In this document: in pieces, positions 17,943-26,380 of the stretch
Layout: every line of letters starts with the position of its first letter
Numbering within the stretch: the stretch's first letter is position 1
Source of the DNA: Comamonas aquatica NBRC 14918
GTDB taxonomy: Bacteria > Pseudomonadota > Gammaproteobacteria > Burkholderiales > Burkholderiaceae_C
Direction: 5' to 3'
NCBI RefSeq assembly: GCF_000739875.1
Contig: NZ_BBJR01000045.1
Coordinates: forward strand, 1 to 64,000
Length of the DNA: 64,000 bases
The notes under the pieces: model-generated
The model's database searches: none
The model's input: the letters and a program-made list of their open reading frames with translations, nothing else
Told to the model about the DNA's origin: nothing
Program-made: the position numbers and the translations under genes

Positions 17943-19880
17943 TTATGGCTTGCTTGGGGCGTTGCTTGGCAGCAGTTGGTTGTGCAGGATGCGGCGGATT
18001 TCCACGATGGCGCGCGGGTGCTCCTGCACGCTGTGGCTGAAGGGCACGATCAGCTCCGAGGCGGCCCCCTCGAGGTGGGCGCTGCGGTAGGGCACGATGC
18101 CATCGCTGCTGTCGGCCAGCGGCAGGTTGGGTGTGTCGTTGCCAATGATGGAGTGGTAGCGCACGCGGGGGCTGATCGGTAGGTTGGCCATCAGGCGCAC
18201 GTACTCGTCCGCGTCGCTGAGGTTGTCGATGCTGTTGGGAATGCGCAGCAGCGAGTCCTTGCCGATGCGTGGCGAGGCATGGGCCAGCTGGCGCGTGAGG
18301 TCGGCGAACTGCTCGACCATGGAGAACGGCAGCGTGATCAAGTTGGACACCCAGCGCGCGATGCGGTTGTTGGCAAAGTCCGTGCCGCGGTGCGGGGCCG
18401 CGATGAAGATGGCGCTGCTGACCTGGGGCACGGGTTCGAATTCGACAAAGGGCCGCAGCTGTTCGTCCAACTGGTCTGGGTCCAGACCGTAGGTGTCGGT
18501 GATGGACGCCAGCACCTGGCCTTGGGTGCTGCTGACCATTAGGCGGGCCAGTACCCCACCCATGCTGTGCCCCACCAGGGTGATGTCCTGCGAGGCACGC
18601 GCCGTGCCCTGCGGGTCAAAGTGCTGCAGCGTGCGCTGCAAGGCCTGGCGAATTGCCTGGTTGTTGAGCGCCAGCGGGGCGTTGGTGGGGTAGTAGACCT
18701 GCCAGATCTGGTAGTTGCGGCGCAGGTTCTCGTCGCCCAGCACCTCGTTGGCCACGTTGATCCAGGCCTCGGGGCTGCTGGCCAGTCCGTGCAGCATGAC
18801 GATGGTGCGCCGGTTCGGGTCGTAGGGCTGCATCAGGTAGATGCTGGGGCGCACGATGCCGTTGCTCAGCCCCACCAGGGTGCGCAGCGCCTGGGTGGCA
18901 AAGCCGGAGCGCGCCAGCCACAGCCCGTAGCCCGAGGAAAAATTGCCCGCCAGCGGCACCCGGGTGCGGGCTAGCTCGACCTGCCGGACACGGTAGGGGT
19001 CGAAGGCCTGCAACTGCACCTCGCGCGTGGACAGGACCTCTTCCAGGCTCTGTCCGGCAAAGTTCAGCACCACGGTGACGGCGGGAAACAGCGACTCCTG
19101 GTAGGGCGGGCGTGGCGGGCCTTCCAGCATGCCCTGGGCGGTGCGTGCCAGATCGCGGTCCGCATCGCTCTGGAACACGGCCACCAGCTCGGCACCGAAG
19201 CCATCGCGGCGGTACTGGTTGCGCAGCCCGGAAAAGCGCAGCGAGGTGGCAGGCACCAGTTCGTTGGGGATGTTCTTGTTGGCGGGCAGCCAGACACCCG
19301 AGAAGTCCGAGGTCAGATGCCAGCTGCCCAGAGTGATGGGCGCGGACGGGGCGGCCTCGCCGCGCAGCGCGAACAGGCCGGTGACCGCCTGCTGCACGGC
19401 GTGGTTGTAGTAGTCGCGCACCTGGACCTGGCGGTCTTCGAAGGCCCGGTCGCTGGGCTTGCGCTGGGTGAAGAACAGGTAGGCCCAGGCGTGGCGTGCG
19501 GCTTCCAGCCAGGCCTGCACATCCTCGGGGGTGCGCGTGCCGGGCAGTGAGGGCACCTGCTGCGCCTTGCGCGCCTGCAGGATCCATAGCTCGGCCAGCG
19601 TCGCCATGCGCTGCTCGTCGTACAGGCCGGTGGCGGTGGCGATCGTGTAGTGGCACCAGGGGACGTCGGCCAGGCAGCGCTTGCTGTCCAGGTCCAGCAC
19701 CCGCAGCGCTTCCTGCGCCGCGGGGCTGAGTTCGCCCGAGGTCAGCACGTCGCTGCGCCGCTCGGCCAGGTAGGTGGCGGGATCGGTGGTGCGGACGGTG
19801 ACACCGGCGCACCCCGTCAGCAGGATGGCCAGAGCAAGCACCAGCCCCAGGTGCCAGCGGGAGGGCGAAAACAGCGTCAT
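17943..19880 (-). CDS. Lipoprotein with alpha/beta-hydrolase (lipase-like) domain
   Basis: The 645-residue protein begins with a lipoprotein signal: a hydrophobic stretch then LLTGCAG, so Cys24 would be lipidated. The C-terminal half is an alpha/beta hydrolase: oxyanion region [19 protein letters not shown] near residue 361, nucleophile elbow [14 protein letters not shown] near 438, a possible Asp/His pair in [13 protein letters not shown] and [11 protein letters not shown] near 605-630. The N-terminal 330 residues are not recognised. It probably acts on a lipid or ester in the periplasm or outer membrane. It is on the same strand as cobG, 50 bases upstream, so read-through into the cob genes is possible. 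Confidence 0.85.
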   Translation of the reverse strand: MTLFSPSRWHLGLVLALAILLTGCAGVTVRTTDPATYLAERRSDVLTSGELSPAAQEALRVLDLDSKRCLADVPWCHYTIATATGLYDEQRMATLAELWILQARKAQQVPSLPGTRTPEDVQAWLEAARHAWAYLFFTQRKPSDRAFEDRQVQVRDYYNHAVQQAVTGLFALRGEAAPSAPITLGSWHLTSDFSGVWLPANKNIPNELVPATSLRFSGLRNQYRRDGFGAELVAVFQSDADRDLARTAQGMLEGPPRPPYQESLFPAVTVVLNFAGQSLEEVLSTREVQLQAFDPYRVRQVELARTRVPLAGNFSSGYGLWLARSGFATQALRTLVGLSNGIVRPSIYLMQPYDPNRRTIVMLHGLASSPEAWINVANEVLGDENLRRNYQIWQVYYPTNAPLALNNQAIRQALQRTLQHFDPQGTARASQDITLVGHSMGGVLARLMVSSTQGQVLASITDTYGLDPDQLDEQLRPFVEFEPVPQVSSAIFIAAPHRGTDFANNRIARWVSNLITLPFSMVEQFADLTRQLAHASPRIGKDSLLRIPNSIDNLSDADEYVRLMANLPISPRVRYHSIIGNDTPNLPLADSSDGIVPYRSAHLEGAASELIVPFSHSVQEHPRAIVEIRRILHNQLLPSNAPSKP

Positions 19881-19931
19881 AGTGCGCGAGTGTAGGCGCC
19901 ATGCCGGGCCGGTGGCCGCAGGTGGGGCCGG

Positions 19932-21008
19932 CTAGCGCATGCCGGCGCGGATGTGGCGCGAAAAGTCGATGCTGGCCTGGGTGTCGTCCAGGCCGGGGGC
20001 GGGTTGCCAGCTCTGCGCGCGGGCGTTGATGTGGCCGTTGCTGCGCTGCAGCGGCAGCGGTTGCATGGATTCCAGGCCGCCGGCGTCGCGCAGGTATTCC
20101 GGCAGGTAGCCCGAGGCCAGCAGGCGCCAGTCCAGGGGCAGTTCCTGTCCGATGCGCCGTGCCAGCTGCCAGACGATGGTGGTGCAGTTGGCCGTGAGCG
20201 TGTGGTAGAAGCGCGGCGCTTGCGCCAGTTGCGAGGCCTGCTGGGCATAGGCCAGGAACAACTCCTGCATGGCGGCGAGCGACAGCTTCACGCGGTACAG
20301 GTGCACCTCTTCGCCCCGGGCGTTGGTGCGCACGGCCAGGATGTCGCGCTCGTCGGCGGCCACCAGTGCCATTTCGTACTGCTTGAAGAAGCCAGCCAGG
20401 GCGTCGAAGTGCTCACCCTGCTCTTTGCGGATTTCCACGGAGAACACGACATGCTCGCCGTTGTCGAACCCGAACGACACCAGGGTGTGGGCGATGGCTG
20501 GTCCCATCCAATACGACAGTGCCACGTCCACACTGCGCAGCCGGTTCAGATCGTAGTTCCGGGTTTCCCAGCGCGGGGTGTAGTCGGTCTCGCTGCGCCA
20601 GATGAAGTTGCGCACATGGCGCAGCTGGATGTGCTGGGGCGCGTTGTATTCGGGCGCGGCCTCGACCAGGTGCGCGACGTCATCGGCCCAGCGCCGGTCG
20701 CTGCGCGGTGCGATGGTGCTCCACCAGGCCAGCAGGGCCAGCATCAGCACGAGCCCGCCGGCCATGACCGGCAGGGTGCGCCGTTGCAGCGCGCCGTAGC
20801 CCAGCAGCACCAGCCAGGCGAAGCCCCAGACCAGGGCCAGGGCTGTCGCGATGTTGTGGGTCTGCGGGCCTTCCAGGTACAGCGCGGTGCTGCCCCAGGC
20901 GCCGCACAGCATGGCCCCCAGGCACACCAGCAGCCAGGTCAGCACCCCCAGCCCACGCCGCCAGCGCGGGGTGACAGGCATGAAACGGTGGCTGGCGGGG
21001 TAGGGCAT
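19932..21008 (-). CDS. DUF4105 / Lnb-type periplasmic domain membrane protein
   Basis: The 358-residue protein has three N-terminal hydrophobic segments (about residues 15-35, 45-65 and 72-90), then a periplasmic domain. HIQLRHVRNFIWRSETDY near residue 130 and FYHTLTANCTTIVWQLARR near 285 are the DUF4105 signatures; the Cys and His of these motifs form the proposed catalytic site. DUF4105 has been linked to lipoprotein N-acylation (Lnb) in bacteria without Lnt, but that assignment here is inference. Start 21008 (MPYPASHRF) was chosen because the longer frame upstream is unrelated in composition. It lies 51 bases before the lipase-like lipoprotein on the same strand, so the two may be an operon. 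Confidence 0.78.
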   Translation of the reverse strand: MPYPASHRFMPVTPRWRRGLGVLTWLLVCLGAMLCGAWGSTALYLEGPQTHNIATALALVWGFAWLVLLGYGALQRRTLPVMAGGLVLMLALLAWWSTIAPRSDRRWADDVAHLVEAAPEYNAPQHIQLRHVRNFIWRSETDYTPRWETRNYDLNRLRSVDVALSYWMGPAIAHTLVSFGFDNGEHVVFSVEIRKEQGEHFDALAGFFKQYEMALVAADERDILAVRTNARGEEVHLYRVKLSLAAMQELFLAYAQQASQLAQAPRFYHTLTANCTTIVWQLARRIGQELPLDWRLLASGYLPEYLRDAGGLESMQPLPLQRSNGHINARAQSWQPAPGLDDTQASIDFSRHIRAGMR

Positions 21009-21103
21009 GGGGGCAAGGTAAAAATGTAAACAAACCAAGTTTGCCGTGACACATAGGTGAACGCTGTCACGGTATGTATCTGTAGGGCCAGGGTCACAGA
21101 CAC

Positions 21104-21124
21104 AAAAAAGCCGGCAGGGCCGGC
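21104..21124 (-). terminator. Rho-independent terminator of apt
   Basis: On the minus strand GCCGGC-CCT-GCCGGC is followed by six T. It lies 30 bases past the apt stop. Confidence 0.88.
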
Positions 21125-21154
21125 GGGGTGTGCACCACAGGGAGGACGCAGGCC

Positions 21155-21712
21155 TCAATGGCCGGCGAAATCCACCAGGGTGAACAGCGGCAGCTTGCCG
21201 GTGGTGCGCAGCAGCTCGGAGCCCCCCAGCTCGGGCAGGTCGACAATCGCGGCCCCCTCCATGACGGTGGCACCCAGTTTTTCGATCAGTTTCTTGCCGG
21301 CCATCATGGTGCCGCCGGTGGCAATCAGGTCGTCAATCAGCAGGACCTTGTCCCCAGGCTTGACCGCATCGGTGTGCAGCTCCACGGTGGCGCTGCCGTA
21401 TTCCAGCTCGTAGGTTTCCTCGACGGTGGTGAAGGGCAGCTTGCCTTTCTTGCGGATCGGCACGAAGCCCACGTTCAGCTCATAGGCAATGACGGCGCCC
21501 AGGATGAAGCCCCGGGCATCCAGGCCGGCCACCATGTCGGGGCGCTTGTCGGCATCCATGTAACGGTGCACGAAGGCATCGATCAATACGCGGAATACCT
21601 TGGGGTCCTGCAGCAACGGGGTGATGTCACGAAACTGCACGCCGGGCGCAGGCCAGTCGGACACGGTGCGGATGTGCTGGCGAAGGTAGTCGTTGACGCT
21701 GGTGGTGTACAT
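21155..21712 (-). CDS. apt: Adenine phosphoribosyltransferase
   Basis: Apt salvages adenine to AMP using PRPP. The 185-residue protein has the PRPP-binding motif [20 protein letters not shown] near residue 123, and the earlier conserved [20 protein letters not shown] near 58, matching the AMP/PRPP family length. N-terminal [20 protein letters not shown] and [11 protein letters not shown] are typical of bacterial Apt. It is divergent from kdsD with a 263-base gap and followed by its own terminator. Confidence 0.96.
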   Translation of the reverse strand: MYTTSVNDYLRQHIRTVSDWPAPGVQFRDITPLLQDPKVFRVLIDAFVHRYMDADKRPDMVAGLDARGFILGAVIAYELNVGFVPIRKKGKLPFTTVEETYELEYGSATVELHTDAVKPGDKVLLIDDLIATGGTMMAGKKLIEKLGATVMEGAAIVDLPELGGSELLRTTGKLPLFTLVDFAGH

Positions 21713-21975
21713 GGGGCGCAGTTTTCAAAGCCGCAAAGGGCTGCTGGGGCAGGGGCTGCATCGGCACGCTCCCGCCGGAAACGAAGGGCCTTGCCGATCG
21801 CAAGGCGGGGAATGGCAAAAAGTGTAATCAGTGTCGGCGTCTGGCGCCGTGGGGCGCACGATCAGGTCGGCGCCCGTGGGTGGTTTCTGCAGCGGGCCGC
21901 TGCGCTGGCCCTGCTTGCGCTAGGCACTGGCCCGATGGGGCGGCGGGGTCTCGGCCGCACCGATAAAATCGGGCC

Positions 21976-22977
21976 ATGAACATCCCCATGCCGACCTCGC
22001 CCGTACTGGGCGCGTCGCAGGCCCTGGCCACGGCGCGTGAGACTTTGACCATTGAAATCCAATCGCTGCAGGCGCTGGCCCAGCGGCTGGATGATCGCTT
22101 CGTGCAGGTGGCACAGGCCATGCTGGCGACGCCCGGGCGCGTGGTGGTCATGGGCATGGGCAAAAGTGGTCACATCGGGCGCAAGATCGCCGCCACCCTG
22201 GCGTCGACCGGCACCCCGGCCTTCTTTGTGCACCCGGCCGAGGCCAGCCATGGCGACCTGGGCATGGTGACCGACAAGGACATGGTGCTGGCGATCTCCA
22301 ACAGTGGCGAGAGCCACGAACTAACATCGCTGCTGCCGGCCCTCAAGCGCCAGGGCGTGCGGATTGCCGGCATGACCGGGGGCCTGACCTCCAGCCTGGC
22401 CAAACATGCGGACTGGGTGCTGGACACCAGCGTGGAGCGGGAAGCCTGCCCTTTGAATCTGGCGCCCACCGCCAGCACCACGGTGCAGCTGGCCCTGGGC
22501 GATGCCCTGGCTGCGGCCCTGCTGGAGGCACGCGGCTTCAAGGCCGAAGACTTTGCGCTGTCCCACCCCGGCGGTTCCTTGGGCCGCAAGCTGCTGACCC
22601 ATGTGCGCGACGTCATGCGCAGTGGCGACGACGTGCCGCAGGTGCTGGCGCAGGACGGGTTTGACCGCCTGATGCGCGAGATCAGCGCCAAGAACATGGG
22701 GGCCAGTGCGGTGGTGGATGCCGCAGGGCGGGTGCTGGGCATCTTCACGGATGGTGACCTGCGCCGCCGCATCGAAGACGGCACAGATCTGCGTGCGGCC
22801 AAGGCCGCAGACCTGATGCACCCCCAACCCCGCACGATCGGTCCCGATGCCCTCGCGGCCGATGCGGCCCAGTTGATGGAGCGCCACGGCATCACGTCGG
22901 TGCTGGTCACGGATGCAGCAGGGATTTTGGTGGGCATGGTCCATATCCGGGACCTGATGGTGGCCAAGGTGATCTGA
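21976..22977 (+). CDS. kdsD: D-arabinose 5-phosphate isomerase KdsD (KpsF family)
   Basis: KdsD converts ribulose 5-phosphate to arabinose 5-phosphate, the first step of Kdo synthesis for LPS. The 333-residue protein has an N-terminal SIS sugar-isomerase domain (VVVMGMGKSGHIGRKIAATL near residue 56 and VLAISNSGESHELTSLLPAL near 105) and two CBS domains in the C-terminal third (about 205-325). This is the usual arrangement and length. Its stop overlaps the kdsC start (TGATG). The promoter is unclear; a TAAAAT lies only 12 bases before the ATG. Confidence 0.95.
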   Translation: MNIPMPTSPVLGASQALATARETLTIEIQSLQALAQRLDDRFVQVAQAMLATPGRVVVMGMGKSGHIGRKIAATLASTGTPAFFVHPAEASHGDLGMVTDKDMVLAISNSGESHELTSLLPALKRQGVRIAGMTGGLTSSLAKHADWVLDTSVEREACPLNLAPTASTTVQLALGDALAAALLEARGFKAEDFALSHPGGSLGRKLLTHVRDVMRSGDDVPQVLAQDGFDRLMREISAKNMGASAVVDAAGRVLGIFTDGDLRRRIEDGTDLRAAKAADLMHPQPRTIGPDALAADAAQLMERHGITSVLVTDAAGILVGMVHIRDLMVAKVI

Positions 22978-23537
22978 TGGAAGCAATGCAAATGGATATG
23001 TCGGTGCGTTGTGAGGCCTCGGTGCTTGCCAAGGCCCAGCAGGTGCGGGTGGTGTTCCTGGATGTGGATGGCGTGCTGACCGACGGGGGCCTGATGTTCA
23101 GCGAGCACGGCGAGACCCTCAAGCGCTTCAACACCCTGGACGGTCACGGCATCAAGCTGCTGCAGAAGGCGGGAATCGTGCCTGCGGTGGTCACGGGGCG
23201 GGATTCCGCGCCGCTGCGCTTGCGCCTCAAGCAGTTGGGGGTGCAGCATGCGGTCTACGGCACCGAAGACAAGGTGCCGGCTGCGCAGTCCATTCTGGAC
23301 AGCCTGGGGCTGGATTGGGCCCAGGCCGCCGCCATGGGTGATGACTGGCCGGATCTGCCCGTGATGCAACGCTGCGCCTTGGCGTGCGCACCGCGCAACG
23401 CCCACGCGGAAAACCTGGCACGCGCCGATTGGGTGAGCGACCTGCCTGGCGGCCAGGGGGCGGTGCGCCAGTTGTGTGATCTGCTGCTGCAGGCCGGTGG
23501 GCACTACCACCGCTTGCTGGAGACCTATCTGCGATGA
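22977..23537 (+). CDS. kdsC: 3-deoxy-D-manno-octulosonate 8-phosphate phosphatase KdsC
   Basis: KdsC releases phosphate from Kdo-8-phosphate. It is a short HAD-superfamily enzyme: motif I VFLDVDGVLTDGG near residue 26, motif II VVTGRDS near 65, and motif III AAMGDDWPDLPVMQ near 120. The 186 residues match the family. It overlaps kdsD and lptC at both ends (TGATG and ATGA), which indicates a translationally coupled operon. Confidence 0.96.
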   Translation: MEAMQMDMSVRCEASVLAKAQQVRVVFLDVDGVLTDGGLMFSEHGETLKRFNTLDGHGIKLLQKAGIVPAVVTGRDSAPLRLRLKQLGVQHAVYGTEDKVPAAQSILDSLGLDWAQAAAMGDDWPDLPVMQRCALACAPRNAHAENLARADWVSDLPGGQGAVRQLCDLLLQAGGHYHRLLETYLR

Positions 23538-24133
23538 AAAAAACCTTGCAACGTGTCTGGGAGCAACTGTCCATTTACCTGCCCATCATGCTGATGGCAG
23601 TACTGGCCTTGGGCACTTGGTGGCTGGTGCGCAATGCTCCCAAGCCGTTGGCAGGTCCGGCGGACCAGGTGGCTTCGGCCGATCCGGATTACACGATGCG
23701 CGATTTTTCGGTGCACCAGTTCGACGCCAGCGGGCGTCTGCAAAGTGTGATCCAGGGGGATATGGCGCGCCATTTGCCTTTGTCCGACACCTTGGAAGTG
23801 GATGCGGTGCGCACGCGCAGCATTGCGCCGGATGGCACGGTCACGACCTCTGCCGCCCAACGCGGTATCAGCAATTCGGACGCCTCCGAGGTGCAGCTGT
23901 GGGGGGATGCCAAGGTGCGGCGCGTGGTGCCCGGTCAGCCCCAGGCGGCTCTGCAGGTGGAGGGTGAGTTTCTGCACGCCTGGACGAAGGAAGAGCGCGT
24001 TCGCTCCCATTTGCCCGTCGTGCTGACACGTGGTGGAAGCCGTTTTGTCGGAGACAGCATGAATTACGACAACCTGTCCCAAGTAATTGAACTCAAGGGG
24101 CGGGTGCGGGGTGTGATCGAATCACGCAAGTGA
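23534..24133 (+). CDS. lptC: LPS export periplasmic/inner-membrane protein LptC
   Basis: LptC anchors the Lpt bridge to the inner membrane and takes LPS from the LptBFG exporter. The 199-residue protein has one N-terminal transmembrane helix (YLPIMLMAVLALGTWWLVR, about residues 16-34) and a beta-rich periplasmic domain with MRDFSVHQFDASGRLQS and SMNYDNLSQVIELKGRVRG, as in the YrbK/LptC family. The usual next genes, lptA and lptB, are not here; a strong terminator follows instead. Confidence 0.93.
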   Translation: MKKTLQRVWEQLSIYLPIMLMAVLALGTWWLVRNAPKPLAGPADQVASADPDYTMRDFSVHQFDASGRLQSVIQGDMARHLPLSDTLEVDAVRTRSIAPDGTVTTSAAQRGISNSDASEVQLWGDAKVRRVVPGQPQAALQVEGEFLHAWTKEERVRSHLPVVLTRGGSRFVGDSMNYDNLSQVIELKGRVRGVIESRK

Positions 24134-24180
24134 TGAATACGGCTGCGTAAGAATATAAGAAATATAAATGTAGGATTATT

Positions 24181-24227
24181 CTTGCAAAATAAAAAAAGGC
24201 CCTCAGGGCCTTTTTTCATTTTGCAAG
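24181..24227. terminator. Bidirectional terminator between lptC and an RRM gene
   Basis: CTTGCAAAAT at 24181-24190 is the perfect reverse complement of ATTTTGCAAG at 24218-24227, enclosing GGCCCT/AGGGCC with A- and T-runs on either side. It serves lptC from the left and the RNA-binding protein gene from the right. Confidence 0.93.
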
Positions 24228-24230
24228 AAG

Positions 24231-24665
24231 TTAATGGTCGTTCTTGAATCGGTTACCCCCTTCGGTACTCTGTCCATAACCTGGATTGCCCCGCCCACGC
24301 GGACCGGTGCCATAGGGACTGCGAAAGCTGCCTTCCCCGCGACCGGCAAACCCGTTGTTGCCTGCATTCGGGTTGCCGCTATAGCTGCCGTAGCCCCCGG
24401 AACGGGGCGGGCGTGGCTCCATGGGACGCGCTTCATTGACCACCAGGCTGCGGCCGCCCAGGGGTTGGCCATTCATGCCTTGAATGGCTGCACTGGCCTC
24501 GGCGTCACTGCCCATTTCCACAAAGCCAAAGCCTTTGGAACGCCCGGTATCGCGCTCCATCATGACTTTGGCACTGGCCACTGTGCCAAATGGCACGAAA
24601 GCCTGTTCCAAATCGTGATCGCGAACGCCATATGGCAAATTGCCTACATACAACTTACTGCCCAT
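24231..24665 (-). CDS. RRM-type RNA-binding protein (copy 1)
   Basis: The 144-residue protein has one RNA-recognition motif at residues 1-80: RNP2 KLYVGNLPYG and RNP1 SKGFGFVEMG. A Gly/Arg/Asn-rich tail (about 90-144) follows. Such RRM proteins are common in beta- and cyanobacteria and often respond to cold. Start 24665 was chosen because MGSKLYVGNLP aligns with copy 2; the frame upstream has no conserved sequence. It is closely related to copy 2 upstream on the same strand. Confidence 0.9.
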   Translation of the reverse strand: MGSKLYVGNLPYGVRDHDLEQAFVPFGTVASAKVMMERDTGRSKGFGFVEMGSDAEASAAIQGMNGQPLGGRSLVVNEARPMEPRPPRSGGYGSYSGNPNAGNNGFAGRGEGSFRSPYGTGPRGRGNPGYGQSTEGGNRFKNDH

Positions 24666-24816
24666 CACTCGCTCCTCAGCCGAAACCAATGGGGTGCCGA
24701 TGTCTTGAAAGCACCCATTTGTTGGTATTGGTAAACAGAAAGCGGAAATTCCGCGGAAACATTATCCGCAGAGTTTTTATGGAAATACAAGCGGTTTAGG
24801 AAAATAAAACGGCCAT

Positions 24817-24848
24817 AAAAAAAAAGGAACCTTGCGGTTCCTTTTTTT
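24817..24848 (-). terminator. Rho-independent terminator of RRM copy 2
   Basis: On the minus strand GGAACC-GCAA-GGTTCC is followed by a long T run (the plus strand shows A9 at 24817-24825). It is symmetric enough to work in both directions and lies 33 bases beyond the copy 2 stop. Confidence 0.92.
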
Positions 24849-24880
24849 ATGGAGCGTCGCGTCAAGACGCGCGTTCGGGA

Positions 24881-25225
24881 TTAGTAGCTGTTACGGCCAC
24901 CACCGAAACCGCCGCCGCCGAAGCCGCCGCCGTTGCCACGGCCACCGCCGAAGCCGCCGCTACGGGGAGGGCGGGGTTCCATGGGGCGTGCTTCGTTCAC
25001 GACCAGATCGCGGCCGCCGAAGTTTTGACCGTGCATGCCTTGGATGGCAGCTTGGGCTTCAGCATCGCTGCCCATTTCCACAAAGCCGAAGCCCTTGGAA
25101 CGGCCGGTGTCACGCTCCATCATGACCTTGGCGCTTTGGACAGCGCCGAATTCGGAGAACGCCTGCTCAAGGTCGTTGTCGCGGAAAGCGTAAGGCAGGT
25201 TGCCCACGTAAAGTTTGTTGCCCAT
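24881..25225 (-). CDS. RRM-type RNA-binding protein (copy 2)
   Basis: The 114-residue protein repeats copy 1: RNP2 KLYVGNLPYA, RNP1 SKGFGFVEMG, and the same EARPMEPRPPRSGG joint. It ends in a short glycine-rich tail with GGGFGGGGFGGG. It has its own promoter with a long leader of about 130 bases, a feature of cold-responsive mRNAs; regulation by temperature is inference. The ATG follows TAGGAG about 7 bases upstream. Confidence 0.93.
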   Translation of the reverse strand: MGNKLYVGNLPYAFRDNDLEQAFSEFGAVQSAKVMMERDTGRSKGFGFVEMGSDAEAQAAIQGMHGQNFGGRDLVVNEARPMEPRPPRSGGFGGGRGNGGGFGGGGFGGGRNSY

Positions 25226-25363
25226 GGAGGACTCCTAGAAAAAGACTTGAAACGCGATGGAGCCCTAACCGAAAGCCAACCTGAGGCTTGACCTACCTTA
25301 GAGACGCAAACGCACTTGCTCCTGTACCCGAGTACCCGGGAGCGAACCCATTATGTCGCAAGC

Positions 25364-25391
25364 TATCTAGAGGTCACTGGGGTTTTGTCAA
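25364..25391 (-). promoter_or_regulatory. Sigma-70-type promoter of RRM copy 2
   Basis: On the minus strand TTGACA (25391-25386) and TAGATA (25369-25364) are separated by 16 bases. Transcription would begin near 25357, giving a leader of about 130 bases. Confidence 0.65.
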
Positions 25392-25490
25392 ATTTGTGCT
25401 CCTATACAACAAAGCACTCGTATTAACCCGCAATTCCATCTTGATAACAGTGGTGTGCTTGGGTGGAGGGCAATAAATATTGCAAATCGC

Positions 25491-25496
25491 TACAAT
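25491..25496 (+). promoter_or_regulatory. Probable -10 box of the Mn exporter transcript
   Basis: TACAAT at 25491-25496 would start transcription near 25503, just where the conserved riboswitch begins. No good -35 box is seen 17 bases upstream, so the call rests on position. Confidence 0.5.
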
Positions 25497-25502
25497 AGCC
25501 TC

Positions 25503-25675
25503 CGTCTTTGGGGAGTAGTCCGTTTGGCGTGCAATGCGTCAAAAGCATGTATCAACAGACTTGGCGCGAGTGCGCTATGGTGCATGCGGCTTCAGAAGCT
25601 GGGCAAGACCATTGGCTGCAACCGTATCCAGGCTGGACGCGGCGGCAGCCAATGCGTGTTTGTTCGTCCAGCCGT
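25503..25675 (+). promoter_or_regulatory. yybP-ykoY manganese riboswitch
   Basis: The leader of the GDT1-family gene holds the two conserved blocks of the yybP-ykoY family: GGGGAGTAGTC at 25510-25520 and GGGCAAGACC at 25601-25610. A long-range stem (GGCTGGACG at 25631 with CGTCCAGCC at 25665) follows close to the gene start. This family binds Mn2+ and turns on exporters. The downstream stem and the A-rich gap before the ATG could alter translation or termination; which one is not clear. Confidence 0.75.
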
Positions 25676-25690
25676 CTAAAAAACCCCACT

Positions 25691-26269
25691 ATGGAAGCTT
25701 TTCTCGTATCGACCGGTATTGTTGCCCTGGCTGAAATGGGCGACAAAACGCAGTTGCTCTCCCTGGTTCTTGCCGCACGTTTTCGCAAACCCTGGCCGAT
25801 TGTTCTGGGCATTTTTGTTGCCACCGTGGTCAACCATGGCCTGGCCGGTGCCGTCGGCTCGTGGGTGAACGCCATGATCGGGCCCGACGCCATGCGCTGG
25901 ATCCTGGGCCTGTCCTTCATCGCCATGGCCGTCTGGATGCTGATCCCGGACAAGTTCGAAGATGACGAAGTGGCCGGGCATTCGCGCTGGGGGGTGTTCG
26001 GCACCACGGTGGTGGCGTTCTTCCTGGCCGAGATGGGCGACAAGACGCAGATCGCCACGGTGATGCTGGCCGCGCAGTACAACGCCTACCTGTGGGTGGT
26101 GCTGGGCACGACGCTGGGCATGATGCTGGCAAATGCCCCCGTGGTGTGGTTGGGCGACAAGCTGGTCAAGAAGGTGCCGATCCGCCTGGTGCATGTGATT
26201 TCTGCGCTGATCTTCCTGGTGCTGGGCGTGGTGGCCTTGTTCGCCACAGGGGGGCCGGGTTTGGCATAA
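25691..26269 (+). CDS. TMEM165/GDT1 (UPF0016) family manganese exporter
   Basis: The 192-residue inner-membrane protein has six hydrophobic segments in two repeats, each carrying the family motif: LAEMGDKTQLLSLV near residue 13 and LAEMGDKTQIATVM near 117. The E-x-G-D-K-T motifs bind the ion. Bacterial members export Mn2+ (MneA type), and the riboswitch in front agrees. The ATG at 25691 comes at the end of the leader. It is followed by a SAM-II-like leader for metX. Confidence 0.9.
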   Translation: MEAFLVSTGIVALAEMGDKTQLLSLVLAARFRKPWPIVLGIFVATVVNHGLAGAVGSWVNAMIGPDAMRWILGLSFIAMAVWMLIPDKFEDDEVAGHSRWGVFGTTVVAFFLAEMGDKTQIATVMLAAQYNAYLWVVLGTTLGMMLANAPVVWLGDKLVKKVPIRLVHVISALIFLVLGVVALFATGGPGLA

Positions 26270-26275
26270 TGCCTT

Positions 26276-26330
26276 GCATGCGCCGATTTGCTTCTGCTTG
26301 CGGGCGCTTTATAAATCCTGCTAAAGACGA
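26276..26330 (+). promoter_or_regulatory. Probable SAM-II riboswitch upstream of metX
   Basis: The sequence has the SAM-II pattern: stem GCGC (26280-26283) with GCGC (26304-26307), GATTT at 26285, ATAAAT at 26311-26316 and GCTAAA at 26320-26325. These elements occur in this order and spacing in SAM-II RNAs of metX/metA genes as I remember them. The context (metX directly downstream) supports it. Hairpin repeats of this family of bacteria share a few of the bases, so a covariance-model check is needed. Confidence 0.65.
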
Positions 26331-26344
26331 AACCGCTTGCACAG

Positions 26345-26379
26345 AACCCGGCCTCGTTTTTAGCGATGCCGGGTTTTTT
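26345..26379 (+). terminator. Terminator/attenuator just before metX
   Basis: AACCCGGC at 26345-26352 pairs with GCCGGGTT at 26368-26375, followed by T6 ending at 26379. It ends one base before the metX ATG. It may be the expression platform of the riboswitch, or merely end the upstream transcript. Confidence 0.8.
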
Positions 26380-26380
26380 C

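Noticed and set aside
21964-21969. Leaderless promoter for kdsD (TAAAAT), with similar boxes before the Hyi gene, dacB and amgK
   Set aside because: The -10-like boxes lie 7-12 bases before the start codons, but no matching -35 box was found for any of them, so I do not annotate them as promoters.
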